NCBI GenBank assembly: GCA_001799285.1
Contig: MGTD01000029.1
Span: forward strand, 1-57,969
Length of the DNA stretch: 57,969 nt
DNA from: Deltaproteobacteria bacterium RIFOXYD12_FULL_56_24
Lineage (GTDB): Bacteria; Desulfobacterota; Desulfobulbia; Desulfobulbales; Desulfurivibrionaceae
Direction: 5' to 3'
Below, in pieces: positions 1 to 8,699 of this stretch. Positions within the stretch are counted from its first letter, which is position 1, and each line of letters starts with the position of its first letter. A program made the translations under genes and the position numbers. Under the pieces are notes generated by a model. It saw nothing but the letters and a program-made list of their open reading frames with translations. It did no database searches and was not told where the DNA came from.

Positions 1-335
1 ACCCCCGCAGACGGGTCTCCAGCACTGGGCAATAAATCTTCGAAAATATGCCATCCCTGCTACCCCGTGAGTCGATGAACGCCACTTCCGTTATTCCAGC
101 GCCCATCCAACGGCCTTCCCCTTCTGACCACAGGGTCGGCTTCTCCATTTCGTTTACGAGGCTACTCATAGGTTCACTTGCGTTACGGCCTGCTCTCTTG
201 CTGTTTGGAAACTCACGACCCCGTGTTACCACGACGCCGCTTCCTCATGCTACCTGGGCGTACGGACAACTCCCCAGACGGGACTTTAACCCGCTAGATT
301 CACTGCTATTACTGCGAACGGCCAGGTCTGGAAAA
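1..335 (-). mobile_element. Group II intron, 5' ribozyme portion (partial, runs off left edge)
   Basis: Read on the minus strand, this stretch has the conserved, non-coding look of a bacterial group II intron upstream of its maturase ORF. It contains CTAGCGGGTTAAAGTCCCG, then AACGCAAGTGAACCT and GAAATGGAGAAGCCGACCC, then CATCGACTCACGGGGTAGCA. I recognise these strings from introns of the chloroplast-like type. The intron would run leftward off the window, so no reverse transcriptase is seen. The exact 5' splice junction (consensus GTGYG) could not be placed; it should lie somewhere in about 335-420. Open frames crossing this DNA are not believable proteins. Family assignment is from memory of conserved intron sequence, not from folding. 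Confidence 0.6.
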
Positions 336-450
336 TCAGCTTTTTCATGCCTCCATGATTCGTACCTATTGGGGGGGGCGGGACATCGTCACGCGACATG
401 CAACAACCTTCCCTGACGCAATCAGGCTCGTTGAGGACGCCAGAAATTCT

Positions 451-488
451 AAAGGGAATCAACTTTTTCAGGTTGATTCCCTTTTTTA
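451..488 (+). terminator. Intrinsic terminator
   Basis: A perfect 10-bp stem (GGGAATCAAC / GTTGATTCCC) with an 8-nt loop is followed by six T residues. It reads as a plus-strand terminator but no plus-strand gene precedes it inside the window. On the minus strand it lies just upstream of the intron; some group II introns insert next to such hairpins, but the intron start is not directly abutting here. Confidence 0.75.
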
Positions 489-723
489 TTGTCCGGGTCG
501 CAGCAGCAGAAGACCCCACTCTTGAAAAGAGTGCCATAAAACGACAACATACGGACCTCTCAGCACTAATCTTCCAGCTTCCTGGAAAAGTTGCATTTCC
601 ATTTTGGATCTGCATTACAATATAAATGTGTGCCGCTAAATTTGTGGCCGAATTCTCTTTTCAGGTCGAATACCGACCTTGACCACCCACCGCTGATCCA
701 GCCCCACCGAAGGAGCCTCTCTG
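489..723. other. Intergenic, no gene seen
   Basis: Non-coding stretch between the terminator and the first gene. It presumably holds the promoter of the GGDEF/hemerythrin gene, but I see no convincing -35/-10 pair. A GGAGCC motif at 712-717 can serve as the ribosome-binding site for the ATG at 724. Confidence 0.5.
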
Positions 724-2781
724 ATGCCGGGGAACAAAGAAAAGCTGATACTGCTTGTGATGGCCGCCTGGCTCGCCATTCTGGGTGGCTTTGCCTTCAT
801 GCTTGAGAGGAACACCCAGAAGGAGGAAAGGTCTCTGGCGTTAAGTTCTGCCAGGGCACTCTTTCAACAAAATCTGATCAACCGCAAATGGGTCGCCCGC
901 CATGGCGGGGTTTATGTCCCGGTCACAGCCACGACCCAGCCTAATCCGTATCTGCCAAAGCACCTCCGGGTATTGACCACAGACAACGGCATGACGCTGA
1001 CTAGAATAAACCCCAGCTGCATGACCAGGCAGATGGCGGAAATGATGGCCGAAATTGTGGCAGGCACCCAGTTTCACATCACGAGCCTGAAGCCGATCAG
1101 ACCAGAAAACAAGGCGACGGAGTGGGAGGAAGAGTGGCTCAAGTCCTTTGAGCTGGGGGCAAAGGAACAGGGTGAATTTTTCCATGGCGGCAAAACTTCC
1201 TTGTTTCGCTACATGGCGCCTCTCATGGTCGAGCCGGAGTGTATCAACTGTCATGCCCACCAAGGTTACAAGGTAGGTGACGTCCGGGGCGGGCTCAGCA
1301 TCTCCCTGCCCTACTCCACCCACTCTCGCCGTGGCTTCTTTATCCTTTTTGGTTCGTTGTCGATCATCGGCCTGGTCATCATCTTTCTTGGCGGCACCTT
1401 CTATGGACGAAAGCAGCGTCTGCTTGACTCCTTATTCGACAGCCCGCTGGCGACCTGCGTTACCGATAAAGACCATACTATCCTGATGGCTAATGAAGTT
1501 TACTGGACCACGTTCGGCTACCTCCCTGACCAGCAAAAGACAATCAAGTGCCATGAACACAGGACGGGGAATCTATGCCACACCGAAAATTGCCCAATCA
1601 TCAGAATCATGGGCGGAGCGAGGACATACACCTGCGAAGAAATCAAGGAAAAAAACGGGGCGTCCCGGCACTTCATCGCCACCGCCAAACCATTGCTCGA
1701 CACCCAGGGCAAGGTGGGCGGGATTGTCGAAAGTTTTCAGGAGATAACCCAGCGCAAGCAGGCGGAAAAGGTGCTGGAGGAAGCCAACCGCAAGCTTGAA
1801 GCCCTGAGCATGACTGACAGCTTAACAGGAGTCGCCAATCGCCGGCGTTTTGACGCGGTCCTGGCCAGGGAATATGCCCGGCATGCCCGTTCAGGGGCGG
1901 AACTGTCATTGATTATGCTGGACATCGACCACTTCAAAGACTTCAATGACTGTTACGGACATCTCAAGGGTGATGAGTGCCTGCGCCAGGTTGCCCAGGC
2001 GATGGCTGATTGCGTTGTCCGGCCCACCGATCTGGTGGCCCGTTATGGCGGAGAAGAGTTCGCCTGTATCCTGCCGGAAACAGACAGCCACGGCGCGATC
2101 GCCATCGCCGAAAAAATCCGCCGGGGTATCATCGCCCGTGCCATTCCCCATCAAGAGTCGAAGGTGGCCGCCTGCGTCACCGCCAGCCTTGGCGTGGCAA
2201 CAATGCCGTGTGCCGCAGGAGGATCGGCCATGGACCTCATTGCCCAGGCGGACGGACAACTCTACCTGGCAAAATCTTCCGGCCGCAACCAGGTGAAATG
2301 CGCCGCCGCAACCCATGTTGCCGGCGGAGCCCAAGGAGGAACTTTTATGCGGTTGCTCTGGAAAGACTCCTTCTGTTGCGGCAACGAGCTCATCGACGCA
2401 CAGCATCAGACCCTCTTTTGTCTCTCCAATAAACTGCTCGAAGCGGCTCTTCTGGCTCGTCCAGCCGAGGAAATTTCCTCGCTCATTGGCAGACTGTTTG
2501 CCGAGGCCCGCCAACACTTCCACGATGAAGAGACGATCCTTAGGGAAGCAGGTTTCCCCGGCCTGAATCACCATATTGCCGAACACGCCAAACTGCTCGC
2601 CAGGGGACATGAACTGGCACAGGAGTTCAAAGCAGCCAAGCTCACCCTCGGCGATGTTTTCCAGTTTCTGGCCTCCGAGGTGATTATGCTGCATATCCTC
2701 AAGGAAGACCGGGAGTATTCCCCGTTCATCAAAAAAACGGAGGAGGATGATCAGGATGAAGAGAAAATGCGTGACCGCTGA
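724..2781 (+). CDS. Heme-sensor/PAS/GGDEF diguanylate cyclase with C-terminal hemerythrin domain
   Basis: Predicted inner-membrane oxygen/redox sensor making cyclic di-GMP, 685 residues. Residues about 7-27 form the first membrane segment. A periplasmic Tll0287-like (DUF3365) domain follows, with a CINCH heme c motif at 173-177, then a second membrane segment at about 204-226. A PAS domain (230-345) carries a cysteine cluster (C276, C285, C290). The GGDEF domain (about 355-525) has an intact GGEEF active site at 442-446. The tail (543-670) is a bacteriohemerythrin-type diiron domain with the His/Glu pattern HFHDEE and HILKED. Heme plus diiron sites on one cyclase suggest O2, NO or redox sensing; the ligand is inference. 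Its end overlaps the next gene. Confidence 0.85.
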   Translation: MPGNKEKLILLVMAAWLAILGGFAFMLERNTQKEERSLALSSARALFQQNLINRKWVARHGGVYVPVTATTQPNPYLPKHLRVLTTDNGMTLTRINPSCMTRQMAEMMAEIVAGTQFHITSLKPIRPENKATEWEEEWLKSFELGAKEQGEFFHGGKTSLFRYMAPLMVEPECINCHAHQGYKVGDVRGGLSISLPYSTHSRRGFFILFGSLSIIGLVIIFLGGTFYGRKQRLLDSLFDSPLATCVTDKDHTILMANEVYWTTFGYLPDQQKTIKCHEHRTGNLCHTENCPIIRIMGGARTYTCEEIKEKNGASRHFIATAKPLLDTQGKVGGIVESFQEITQRKQAEKVLEEANRKLEALSMTDSLTGVANRRRFDAVLAREYARHARSGAELSLIMLDIDHFKDFNDCYGHLKGDECLRQVAQAMADCVVRPTDLVARYGGEEFACILPETDSHGAIAIAEKIRRGIIARAIPHQESKVAACVTASLGVATMPCAAGGSAMDLIAQADGQLYLAKSSGRNQVKCAAATHVAGGAQGGTFMRLLWKDSFCCGNELIDAQHQTLFCLSNKLLEAALLARPAEEISSLIGRLFAEARQHFHDEETILREAGFPGLNHHIAEHAKLLARGHELAQEFKAAKLTLGDVFQFLASEVIMLHILKEDREYSPFIKKTEEDDQDEEKMRDR

Positions 2782-3337
2782 AGAGTGCACCATGACCTGC
2801 ACCCAGGATTATCACCAGCTGCTTGCCGCCCTTGACGCAGAGATCTCCCGCATCGGGGAGCTACATGCCACCGCCCTCTCCTGCGGGCCTGGCTGTGCCT
2901 CCTGCTGCCAGTCCTTCAGCGTCCTGCCCCTGGAAGCCGCCTGCCTGCGGGATACCATTGGAGCCCTGCCGCCGGCCAGCCAGGCCCGGCTTGCGCGCAA
3001 CCTTGCGGCAGGCGATAAACGCTGCCACTTGCTCATTAATGAGCTGTGCAGCATCTACGCGGCCCGCCCGATCATTTGCCGGACCCAGGGGCTGCCCCTG
3101 GCCTATGTGGACGAAGAGCGCGAGACCGTCGAAGTTTCGGCCTGCCCGCTTAATTTCCCGGCCGAATACCCCTTTACCCCGGAAAGCCTTCTGTTCATGG
3201 ACTGGTTCAACGCCCGCCTCTTCGAACTAAATCTGGCCTGGTGCCGCAAACAGGGTCTGGCCCCGGACAGACGCATCCCTCTTCGGGAGATTGCCCACCT
3301 TACCCCTATTGCTCCTATTTCTGGTCCGCGGCAATGA
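2756..3337 (+). CDS. YkgJ-family cysteine-cluster protein (UPF0153)
   Basis: About 193 residues. It carries the CxxxCxxCC cluster (CGPGCASCC) near the N-terminus and the CSIYAARPIICRTQG segment typical of the YkgJ family, which is thought to bind zinc or iron; no reaction is established. I prefer ATG 2756 because AGGAGG at 2741-2746 is correctly spaced from it, whereas the in-frame ATG at 2747 directly abuts that site. The gene overlaps the cyclase by 26 bp and converges with the histidine kinase on the other strand, the two coding ends overlapping by 23 bp. Confidence 0.8.
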   Translation: MKRKCVTAEECTMTCTQDYHQLLAALDAEISRIGELHATALSCGPGCASCCQSFSVLPLEAACLRDTIGALPPASQARLARNLAAGDKRCHLLINELCSIYAARPIICRTQGLPLAYVDEERETVEVSACPLNFPAEYPFTPESLLFMDWFNARLFELNLAWCRKQGLAPDRRIPLREIAHLTPIAPISGPRQ

Positions 3338-4880
3338 GCGGCAGAAAAACATGAAAGGTCGTATGGATATCCAAGGCGGCAAGCTCCGGCTCCTGGGGCG
3401 GGGATTTCACCTCGATTCTGCCGTTATGGTCCTTAATAATCCCGAAAGAAACAGACAACCCCAGCCCGGTGCCCTTGCCAACGCCCTTGGTGGTGTAAAA
3501 AGGGTCAAAGATCCTACCCAGCTGCTCCGGGGGGATTCCGGTTCCCGAATCGCCGATGACGATCTCGATCTGGCCGATCTCCTCGTGCCAGCGGCTCCAC
3601 ACCCCGATAATCCCTTCACTGCCGATGGCGTGGTGAGCATTGGCCAATAAGTTGACAAAAACCTGGCGCAGCCGCTCGTTGTCAAAGCAGGTTTTCGGCA
3701 GATTCTCGGCCAGGCAGCGATGGACAAAGATATGATCCATGTTCAGGGTATGGTTAACGATGGCCAGCACCTCTTCCAAAGACTGGTTGAGATCGCCGGG
3801 CAGCTTGTTGTGTTCCTGGGTCTGCCGGGAAAAATTCAGCAGGTCGGCGACGATCCGCCGACAGATCTTCGCCTGCTTCTCGATGATCCGCAGGGTCTCA
3901 TGCACCTCGGTCTGCTCGGCAAAATCCTCCTCCAGCAGCTGGGCATAGCCGAGGATGATCCCGAGCGGGGTATTGATTTCGTGGGCCACCCCGGCAGCTA
4001 GCTGACCCACCGAGGTCATCTTTTCGGAATGCACCAGCTGTTCCATCATCTTTTTGAAATGGGTGAGATCCTTGGCAATCCCCTGACAGCCCTGGATGGC
4101 GCCGGCTCGATCCGTTATGGTCGAGGCGGTGATCATCAAATACAATGAGCCCTCTTCCCTGCCGACAAATTCAGCCTCGAAATCCTTGACATGTCCATCG
4201 GCAGCAAGCAGGGCCAAATACTGCGCCCCACGCGCCTGGTCGAGAAAAAACTCCGCCAGTGCTTGGCCGACAAGATCCTCCCTCCGCTCGACCCCCAAAA
4301 GGCGCAAGCCGCTCTCGTTAATGTCGCAGAACCGGCCCGCCGCATCGCAGAAATAGATCATGTCTTTCGAGCCTTCGAAAAAGCCGCGGAATTTTTCCTC
4401 GGACAGGCGAAGCTCGCTGGCGCGCTTTTCCACCCGCTCTTCGAGCGTCAGGTTGAGTTGATGGAGCGCAGCGTGGGCCGCGGCCAGCTCTACGTGGGCC
4501 CGGCGCAGACTCTCGGCATCGCGCTGCACGGTGGCGACAACCTTTTCGGTGTTGTGATAATAAAAAACGGTCGCCGCGGCAACGCAGAAGGTGATGGAAT
4601 TGATGCTGCCGCTGTAAGGGCTGAGAGCACGCCAGGCACTATTCAAGCCGCCCAAAATGAAAAGGTAGCGGAGCAGATGCCAGAGGCTGCGGGAAACGGC
4701 GAGCGCCATGACTGTCATGGTCAGCCAGAAAAAGAAGGTCCAGAGAAAGTTCTTAGGCTCCAGCCGCAGCAGTCGCCGGGCGTAATAAAAGGCGACGGCT
4801 GACATGATGATCATCAGGGTGGAGCCGAAAAAATCCACCAGATAGATGGGCAAGAACGGCAAGGTGATGGTAGCGGTCAT
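3315..4880 (-). CDS. Membrane PAS sensor histidine kinase
   Basis: 521 residues. An N-terminal region of about 110 residues holds three or four membrane helices, then come a coiled-coil linker (115-160), a PAS domain (about 160-275), a HisKA domain with phospho-acceptor H300 in GVAHEINTP, and a HATPase domain ending in the G-box GKGTGLGL. Start chosen at 4880 because ATG overlaps the upstream gene's TGA in an ATGA junction. Transcribed after a small membrane protein and divergent from an NtrC-type regulator at 5531, which is the likely phosphorylation partner. The signal is unknown; the aromatic- and histidine-bearing membrane part could sense quinone or redox state (inference). Confidence 0.85.
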   Translation of the reverse strand: MTATITLPFLPIYLVDFFGSTLMIIMSAVAFYYARRLLRLEPKNFLWTFFFWLTMTVMALAVSRSLWHLLRYLFILGGLNSAWRALSPYSGSINSITFCVAAATVFYYHNTEKVVATVQRDAESLRRAHVELAAAHAALHQLNLTLEERVEKRASELRLSEEKFRGFFEGSKDMIYFCDAAGRFCDINESGLRLLGVERREDLVGQALAEFFLDQARGAQYLALLAADGHVKDFEAEFVGREEGSLYLMITASTITDRAGAIQGCQGIAKDLTHFKKMMEQLVHSEKMTSVGQLAAGVAHEINTPLGIILGYAQLLEEDFAEQTEVHETLRIIEKQAKICRRIVADLLNFSRQTQEHNKLPGDLNQSLEEVLAIVNHTLNMDHIFVHRCLAENLPKTCFDNERLRQVFVNLLANAHHAIGSEGIIGVWSRWHEEIGQIEIVIGDSGTGIPPEQLGRIFDPFYTTKGVGKGTGLGLSVSFGIIKDHNGRIEVKSPPQEPELAALDIHTTFHVFLPLIAADQK

Positions 4881-5356
4881 GGCACCTGAATCCTCGCCTG
4901 GTTTTGCCGGTCGGCGGCCTCGCGGCAGAAACCCCGGAGGCTCAGGATCAGAAACCAACTGGCCGGCACACAGAGTAAATGGTCGAAGCTGCCCAGGTAA
5001 TAGAAGAGCCAGGGGCCGGCAAGAGGCAAGAACAGTCGATCATCCAGCAGGGAACCGCCCGCGAGGAGGAAGGCGTCATCCGGTAGCCGGGAAGCCAACC
5101 AATGCACGATGGTGGTGTCGATGTTCCAAAGCAGGAAAAGGGTGAGCGATATCTTGAGCTGCCGCCAGGGCTTGCCCAGGCCGGGGGGGCGCTTGACGAG
5201 GACGTAGAGCAAAAATAGCAGCGCAGCAATGAAAAAGAGATGCCCCATCTGGTGAACCAGATAACCTTCGGAATCTCCATGAACCTGAACAGCCCAGGCC
5301 GGGGAACTCCAGCAGAGCAGACAGGCACAGGTCAGCAGAAAACCGTATTTTTTCAT
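4877..5356 (-). CDS. Histidine-bearing small membrane protein, putative sensory partner of the kinase
   Basis: 159 residues. A signal peptide ends at about AWA (22), followed by roughly three or four hydrophobic segments. Histidines H26, H35 and H39 lie together in HGDSEGYLVHQMGH, and further ones occur in TTIVHW and FDHLL, near predicted membrane faces. This pattern could bind heme or metal, but no family is recognised. Start at 5356 has GGAGAA upstream and begins MKKYGF, a normal signal peptide; a longer frame upstream lacks this. The gene is translationally coupled to the kinase by a 4-bp overlap, so the two probably act together. Confidence 0.7.
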   Translation of the reverse strand: MKKYGFLLTCACLLCWSSPAWAVQVHGDSEGYLVHQMGHLFFIAALLFLLYVLVKRPPGLGKPWRQLKISLTLFLLWNIDTTIVHWLASRLPDDAFLLAGGSLLDDRLFLPLAGPWLFYYLGSFDHLLCVPASWFLILSLRGFCREAADRQNQARIQVP

Positions 5357-5530
5357 TGGAAATTCTCCACCACTGTCCGTAATATGCAGATGCTTCTCAC
5401 AAATAGCAGGTTGTCCCGGAGGACACAAGCGATATCCAAGGGAGTCGTCCTGTGGCACAAGAAGAAGATGTTGATTTTTTTGAATAAATGAGGCATTCAA
5501 TGGGGAGCTGTTCGAACCTCGCCCCCCATC

Positions 5531-7003
5531 ATGACTTTTTCCGGAGATGACTGCTTGACCGCTGACCAGCCAGATTTTCCCTGCCCGGAAGAGATTTTAG
5601 CTGCCTCGATCCTCATCGTTGATGATGATCTTGACATGCTTTCCATGCTGGAGCGGATCGTGCGCAAGAAATGCCGCTGCGAGGTGAAAACCGCGCCCTC
5701 CGGCGAACGCGCCTGGCAGCTTTTGCATGACTGGCGGCCGAACATCGTACTGACCGACATCAAGATGCCGGGGCTGGATGGCCTTGCGCTCCTACAAAAA
5801 ATCAAGGAACAGTCTCCGGCTGTCGCCGTGATCATGATGAGCGGCTACGGCACGGTGGAATCCGCCATTGCCGCCCTGAAAAACGGGGCCTATGATTTTA
5901 TCCAGAAGCCCTTTGACAACGAGCACCTGCTCCACATCCTGCAACGCTGCCTGGAACACCTCTGCCTGCTTGAAAAAAACCGGCGGCTCCAAAGCCGGCT
6001 GGCCGACCAGGACGCCTTTCCCGGTTTCACCGGCGCCTCGGTAAAAATCAAGGAGGTCTATGGACTGATCAGCCGGCTGGCCGATACCGATGTCACCGTT
6101 CTGATCCGGGGCGAATCCGGCACGGGCAAGGAGCTAGCCGCCCGGGCCCTGCATGGCTTAAGCGCCAGAAATAAAAAGCCCATGGTCACGGTGAACTGCC
6201 CGGCCCTACCGGAACACATCCTGGAAAGTGAACTCTTCGGCTATGCCCGGGGAGCCTTTTCCGGGGCGAATCACGACAAAAAAGGCTTGTTTCTCGAAGC
6301 CAGCGGCTCCACCATCCTGCTGGATGAGATAGGGGATCTCCCCATTGCGCTCCAGACCAAACTGCTCCGGGTTCTCCAGGAAAAAGAGATCATGCCCCTG
6401 GGGCAGACCAAAAGCCTGGCCGTGGATGTCCGGGTGCTGGCCTCCACAAACCAGAATCTGGAAGAAAAAATGCGCCAGGGGCTTTTCCGGGAAGATCTTT
6501 TCTACCGTCTCAACGTGGTGACCATCACCATGCCACCCTTACGGAAGCGGGCGGAGGACATCCCGGCCCTGGCCCAACATTTTCTCGCGACCTTTGCCAA
6601 GGAATATGACCGCGAGGGCTTGGTCTTTGCGGGGAATGCTCTCCCCGCCTTGGTGAAACGGTCCTGGAGAGGGAATGTCCGGGAGCTGCAGAATATTATC
6701 AAGCGGGCGGTGCTGCTTGCCGATGACCGCACCATCTCAGCCGAACTGCTGGCAGAGCCCGAAGCGGAGGCTTCCGGCCCCAGGCCGATTGCCGAGAATC
6801 TGCACAGTCTGCCTTACAATCTCGCCAAACAACGGGTGGTTGAGGAATTCTCCGCCGACTATCTGGCCGAGGCCCTGCAGCAAAACAACGGCAATGTTAC
6901 AGCCGCGGCCCAGGCAAGCGGCATGAACCGTCAGGCATTTCAAAAACTCATGCACCGCTTTGGTCTTACAGCCGAAAAATTTCGCACCCCGCCGGAGAGA
7001 TAG
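5531..7003 (+). CDS. NtrC-family sigma-54-dependent response regulator
   Basis: 490 residues in three domains. The receiver has acidic residues D31-D33, phospho-acceptor D76 in LTDIKMP, and K126. The AAA+ sigma-54 activation domain has Walker A GESGTGKE at 194-201 and the sigma-54 contact loop GAFSGA (241-246), a known variant of GAFTGA. The C-terminal Fis-type helix-turn-helix includes NVTAAAQASGMNRQAFQKLM. It is divergent from the membrane-protein/kinase pair, and a consensus sigma-54 promoter lies 203 bp after its stop codon, so the downstream transporter is its likely target. Cognate pairing is inferred from gene order. Confidence 0.92.
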   Translation: MTFSGDDCLTADQPDFPCPEEILAASILIVDDDLDMLSMLERIVRKKCRCEVKTAPSGERAWQLLHDWRPNIVLTDIKMPGLDGLALLQKIKEQSPAVAVIMMSGYGTVESAIAALKNGAYDFIQKPFDNEHLLHILQRCLEHLCLLEKNRRLQSRLADQDAFPGFTGASVKIKEVYGLISRLADTDVTVLIRGESGTGKELAARALHGLSARNKKPMVTVNCPALPEHILESELFGYARGAFSGANHDKKGLFLEASGSTILLDEIGDLPIALQTKLLRVLQEKEIMPLGQTKSLAVDVRVLASTNQNLEEKMRQGLFREDLFYRLNVVTITMPPLRKRAEDIPALAQHFLATFAKEYDREGLVFAGNALPALVKRSWRGNVRELQNIIKRAVLLADDRTISAELLAEPEAEASGPRPIAENLHSLPYNLAKQRVVEEFSADYLAEALQQNNGNVTAAAQASGMNRQAFQKLMHRFGLTAEKFRTPPER

Positions 7004-7205
7004 GCCCCTCCCCGCCGCTTCCCCGAAAAGCGAACGCCTCTGTGCCGCAGCAAAAATATCCGCACCTTTTTTGCTGCACCGCATATCTTTTGCTGCTCCT
7101 CCACCCCCGCCTTAAAGCCATTTTCCCGCCGCCCAATCCGAATATAACATAAACACATTCACAAATCCAAGCAGATAGCAAGAATAACCTGATCCATCTT
7201 TTTAG

Positions 7206-7221
7206 TGGCACCGTTATTGCT
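7206..7221 (+). promoter_or_regulatory. Sigma-54 (-24/-12) promoter
   Basis: TGGCAC at 7206-7211, five bases, then TTGCT at 7217-7221: an exact match to the TGGCAC-N5-TTGCW consensus, with correct GG/GC spacing. Transcription would start near 7233, about 195 nt ahead of the TSUP gene at 7428. The gene immediately upstream encodes a sigma-54 activator. I see no clear inverted-repeat enhancer site between 7004 and 7200. Confidence 0.85.
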
Positions 7222-7427
7222 TAATTACAGAACAGTAAGGAGACGAGTAAACCGCGTCTCATCGCAAACCAATGCACACAGAAGCGAACCAGCGTCTTTA
7301 CGCGCCAATCGTTCGCCTCTGCCGGACCGTGGAAACCACAAAGGAGGAGGTGCCGCCGCACAAATGGGGGAACTTTGGGGAAACGCCGTCATTTAAGAGA
7401 TTTCATTTCAGACAGGAGGTGGATGGT
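7222..7427 (+). other. 5' leader of the TSUP operon
   Basis: Non-coding leader between the sigma-54 promoter and the transporter start. It contains a short hairpin GAGACG/CGTCTC at 7240-7260 and a wider GCGAAC/GTTCGC pairing further on. AGGAGGTGG precedes ATG 7428. The frame that opens at 7272 is continuous with the gene but lacks its own ribosome-binding site and encodes no signal-peptide-like start, so I treat it as leader. Confidence 0.55.
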
Positions 7428-8675
7428 ATGAAAGTCAAGTTCTGTATTTTGCCGTTACTCGCCCTGGTGATGATGGCTTTTGCCCTCATCCCGCAGGCAC
7501 AGGCCGAAGAGAATGGTCCTGCCCCAACCATAACGCTCGACAAAACGACCCTTGACAACGGCGGCGAAATCACGGTCAGCGGCCAAGTCCCGGCCGGAGC
7601 CCAGGTTTATGTGGAAGTGTTTGCCGCAGACAAAACGGTCCGGGCCAACCGTTTTGACGGCAAAAAGGATCCCAAGACCGGCAAGATCCCCTACAAGTTT
7701 TATCTGACCCATGAAATGCCGGCATACTACAAGATCTTCATCCCCAAAGATATGCAGCCGGAACTGGATAAAGCCAAAGCTGCCGGAAAGGGCTGGAAAT
7801 ATTCCGAAGTGCTGAAGAAGACCGGCGCCAACGCCGCCTACAGCGCGCCGACCAAGATCAAGATCGACAAATATCAGGCCACCATCATGGCCAGCATCAT
7901 CGGCTCCCGGGGCGACCTGCTGGAAGCCATGGACGAAAAAGCGACCAAGAGTGAGTCGATGAAGCTGGTGAAAGGCCGCTTCCGCAGCGTCGGCAACCTG
8001 CTGGCCGCCGCCGTAGAAATCAAGCCCGACGGTGCCTACGCAGCTAAGATGAAACTGCGTTCGGGCCTTGCCCCGGGGAAATATAATGTTGTTGTTACCG
8101 CCGTCACCGAGCGGACCATGGAAGGCGACAAGGAAACGGTCAAAAAGGTCAAGAGCGAGGTAGCGAGCTTCGAGAACAAACAAACATTTCCCACCGTCTA
8201 CCTCAGCAACGCGGGCACCAGCATCAACCTCCTCTGGCCCTTCATCCTTACCCTGGCCATTTCCATCTTCGGGGTACTCATGGGCGCGGGCGGTGGTTTT
8301 ATCCTCAACCCCATCCTGGTCTCCATTTTTCCGGCTCTGCCCCACACCATCGTAGCGGGCACCGTCATGCCCACCGTGCTTTTCTCCCAGGGCTCAGGCA
8401 TCTACAACTACTCAAAGATCAAATTCATCAACTGGAAGCTCGGGGTCGGCATCGGCTGCGCCATGCTGGTGGGCGGCTTCATCGGCCCCAAACTCACCGA
8501 GATGATCACCCTGGACCAGTTCAAATTCGCTTTCGGCTGGATTCTGCTGGTGCTTGCCGGCCTGATGTACTGGCAGACCACCCCCGGCTATCTTGAGAAA
8601 AACAAGAAAGAGCAGTCCATCCTCAAGGAATTCAAGAAACGGGCGGAAGAAGCTGCTAAAGCCAAGGGCAACTAA
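7428..8675 (+). CDS. TSUP (TauE/SafE) half-transporter with large N-terminal periplasmic domain
   Basis: 415 residues. A signal peptide ends at about AQA (26). A periplasmic region of about 230 residues (27-260) with no family I recognise follows. Then comes one TSUP repeat of about four helices (267-385) with the family glycine motif GAGGGFILNP at 287-296, and a charged cytoplasmic tail. TSUP proteins export sulfite, sulfoacetate or other small anions, normally as two repeats in one chain. Here the second repeat is the next gene, 24 bp downstream. ATG 7428 follows a strong AGGAGG. A role in moving a sulfur oxyanion or organosulfonate is inference from family and host. Confidence 0.8.
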   Translation: MKVKFCILPLLALVMMAFALIPQAQAEENGPAPTITLDKTTLDNGGEITVSGQVPAGAQVYVEVFAADKTVRANRFDGKKDPKTGKIPYKFYLTHEMPAYYKIFIPKDMQPELDKAKAAGKGWKYSEVLKKTGANAAYSAPTKIKIDKYQATIMASIIGSRGDLLEAMDEKATKSESMKLVKGRFRSVGNLLAAAVEIKPDGAYAAKMKLRSGLAPGKYNVVVTAVTERTMEGDKETVKKVKSEVASFENKQTFPTVYLSNAGTSINLLWPFILTLAISIFGVLMGAGGGFILNPILVSIFPALPHTIVAGTVMPTVLFSQGSGIYNYSKIKFINWKLGVGIGCAMLVGGFIGPKLTEMITLDQFKFAFGWILLVLAGLMYWQTTPGYLEKNKKEQSILKEFKKRAEEAAKAKGN

Positions 8676-8699
8676 ACATACCATCTGGAGGAATCCGTT

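Noticed and set aside
48-416. Protein-coding frame of 122 codons on the plus strand
   Set aside because: It runs antisense through conserved group II intron ribozyme sequence and has no ribosome-binding site.
7272-7427. N-terminal extension of the TSUP protein
   Set aside because: The AGGAGG and signal peptide at 7428 define the start; the extension is leader RNA downstream of the sigma-54 promoter.
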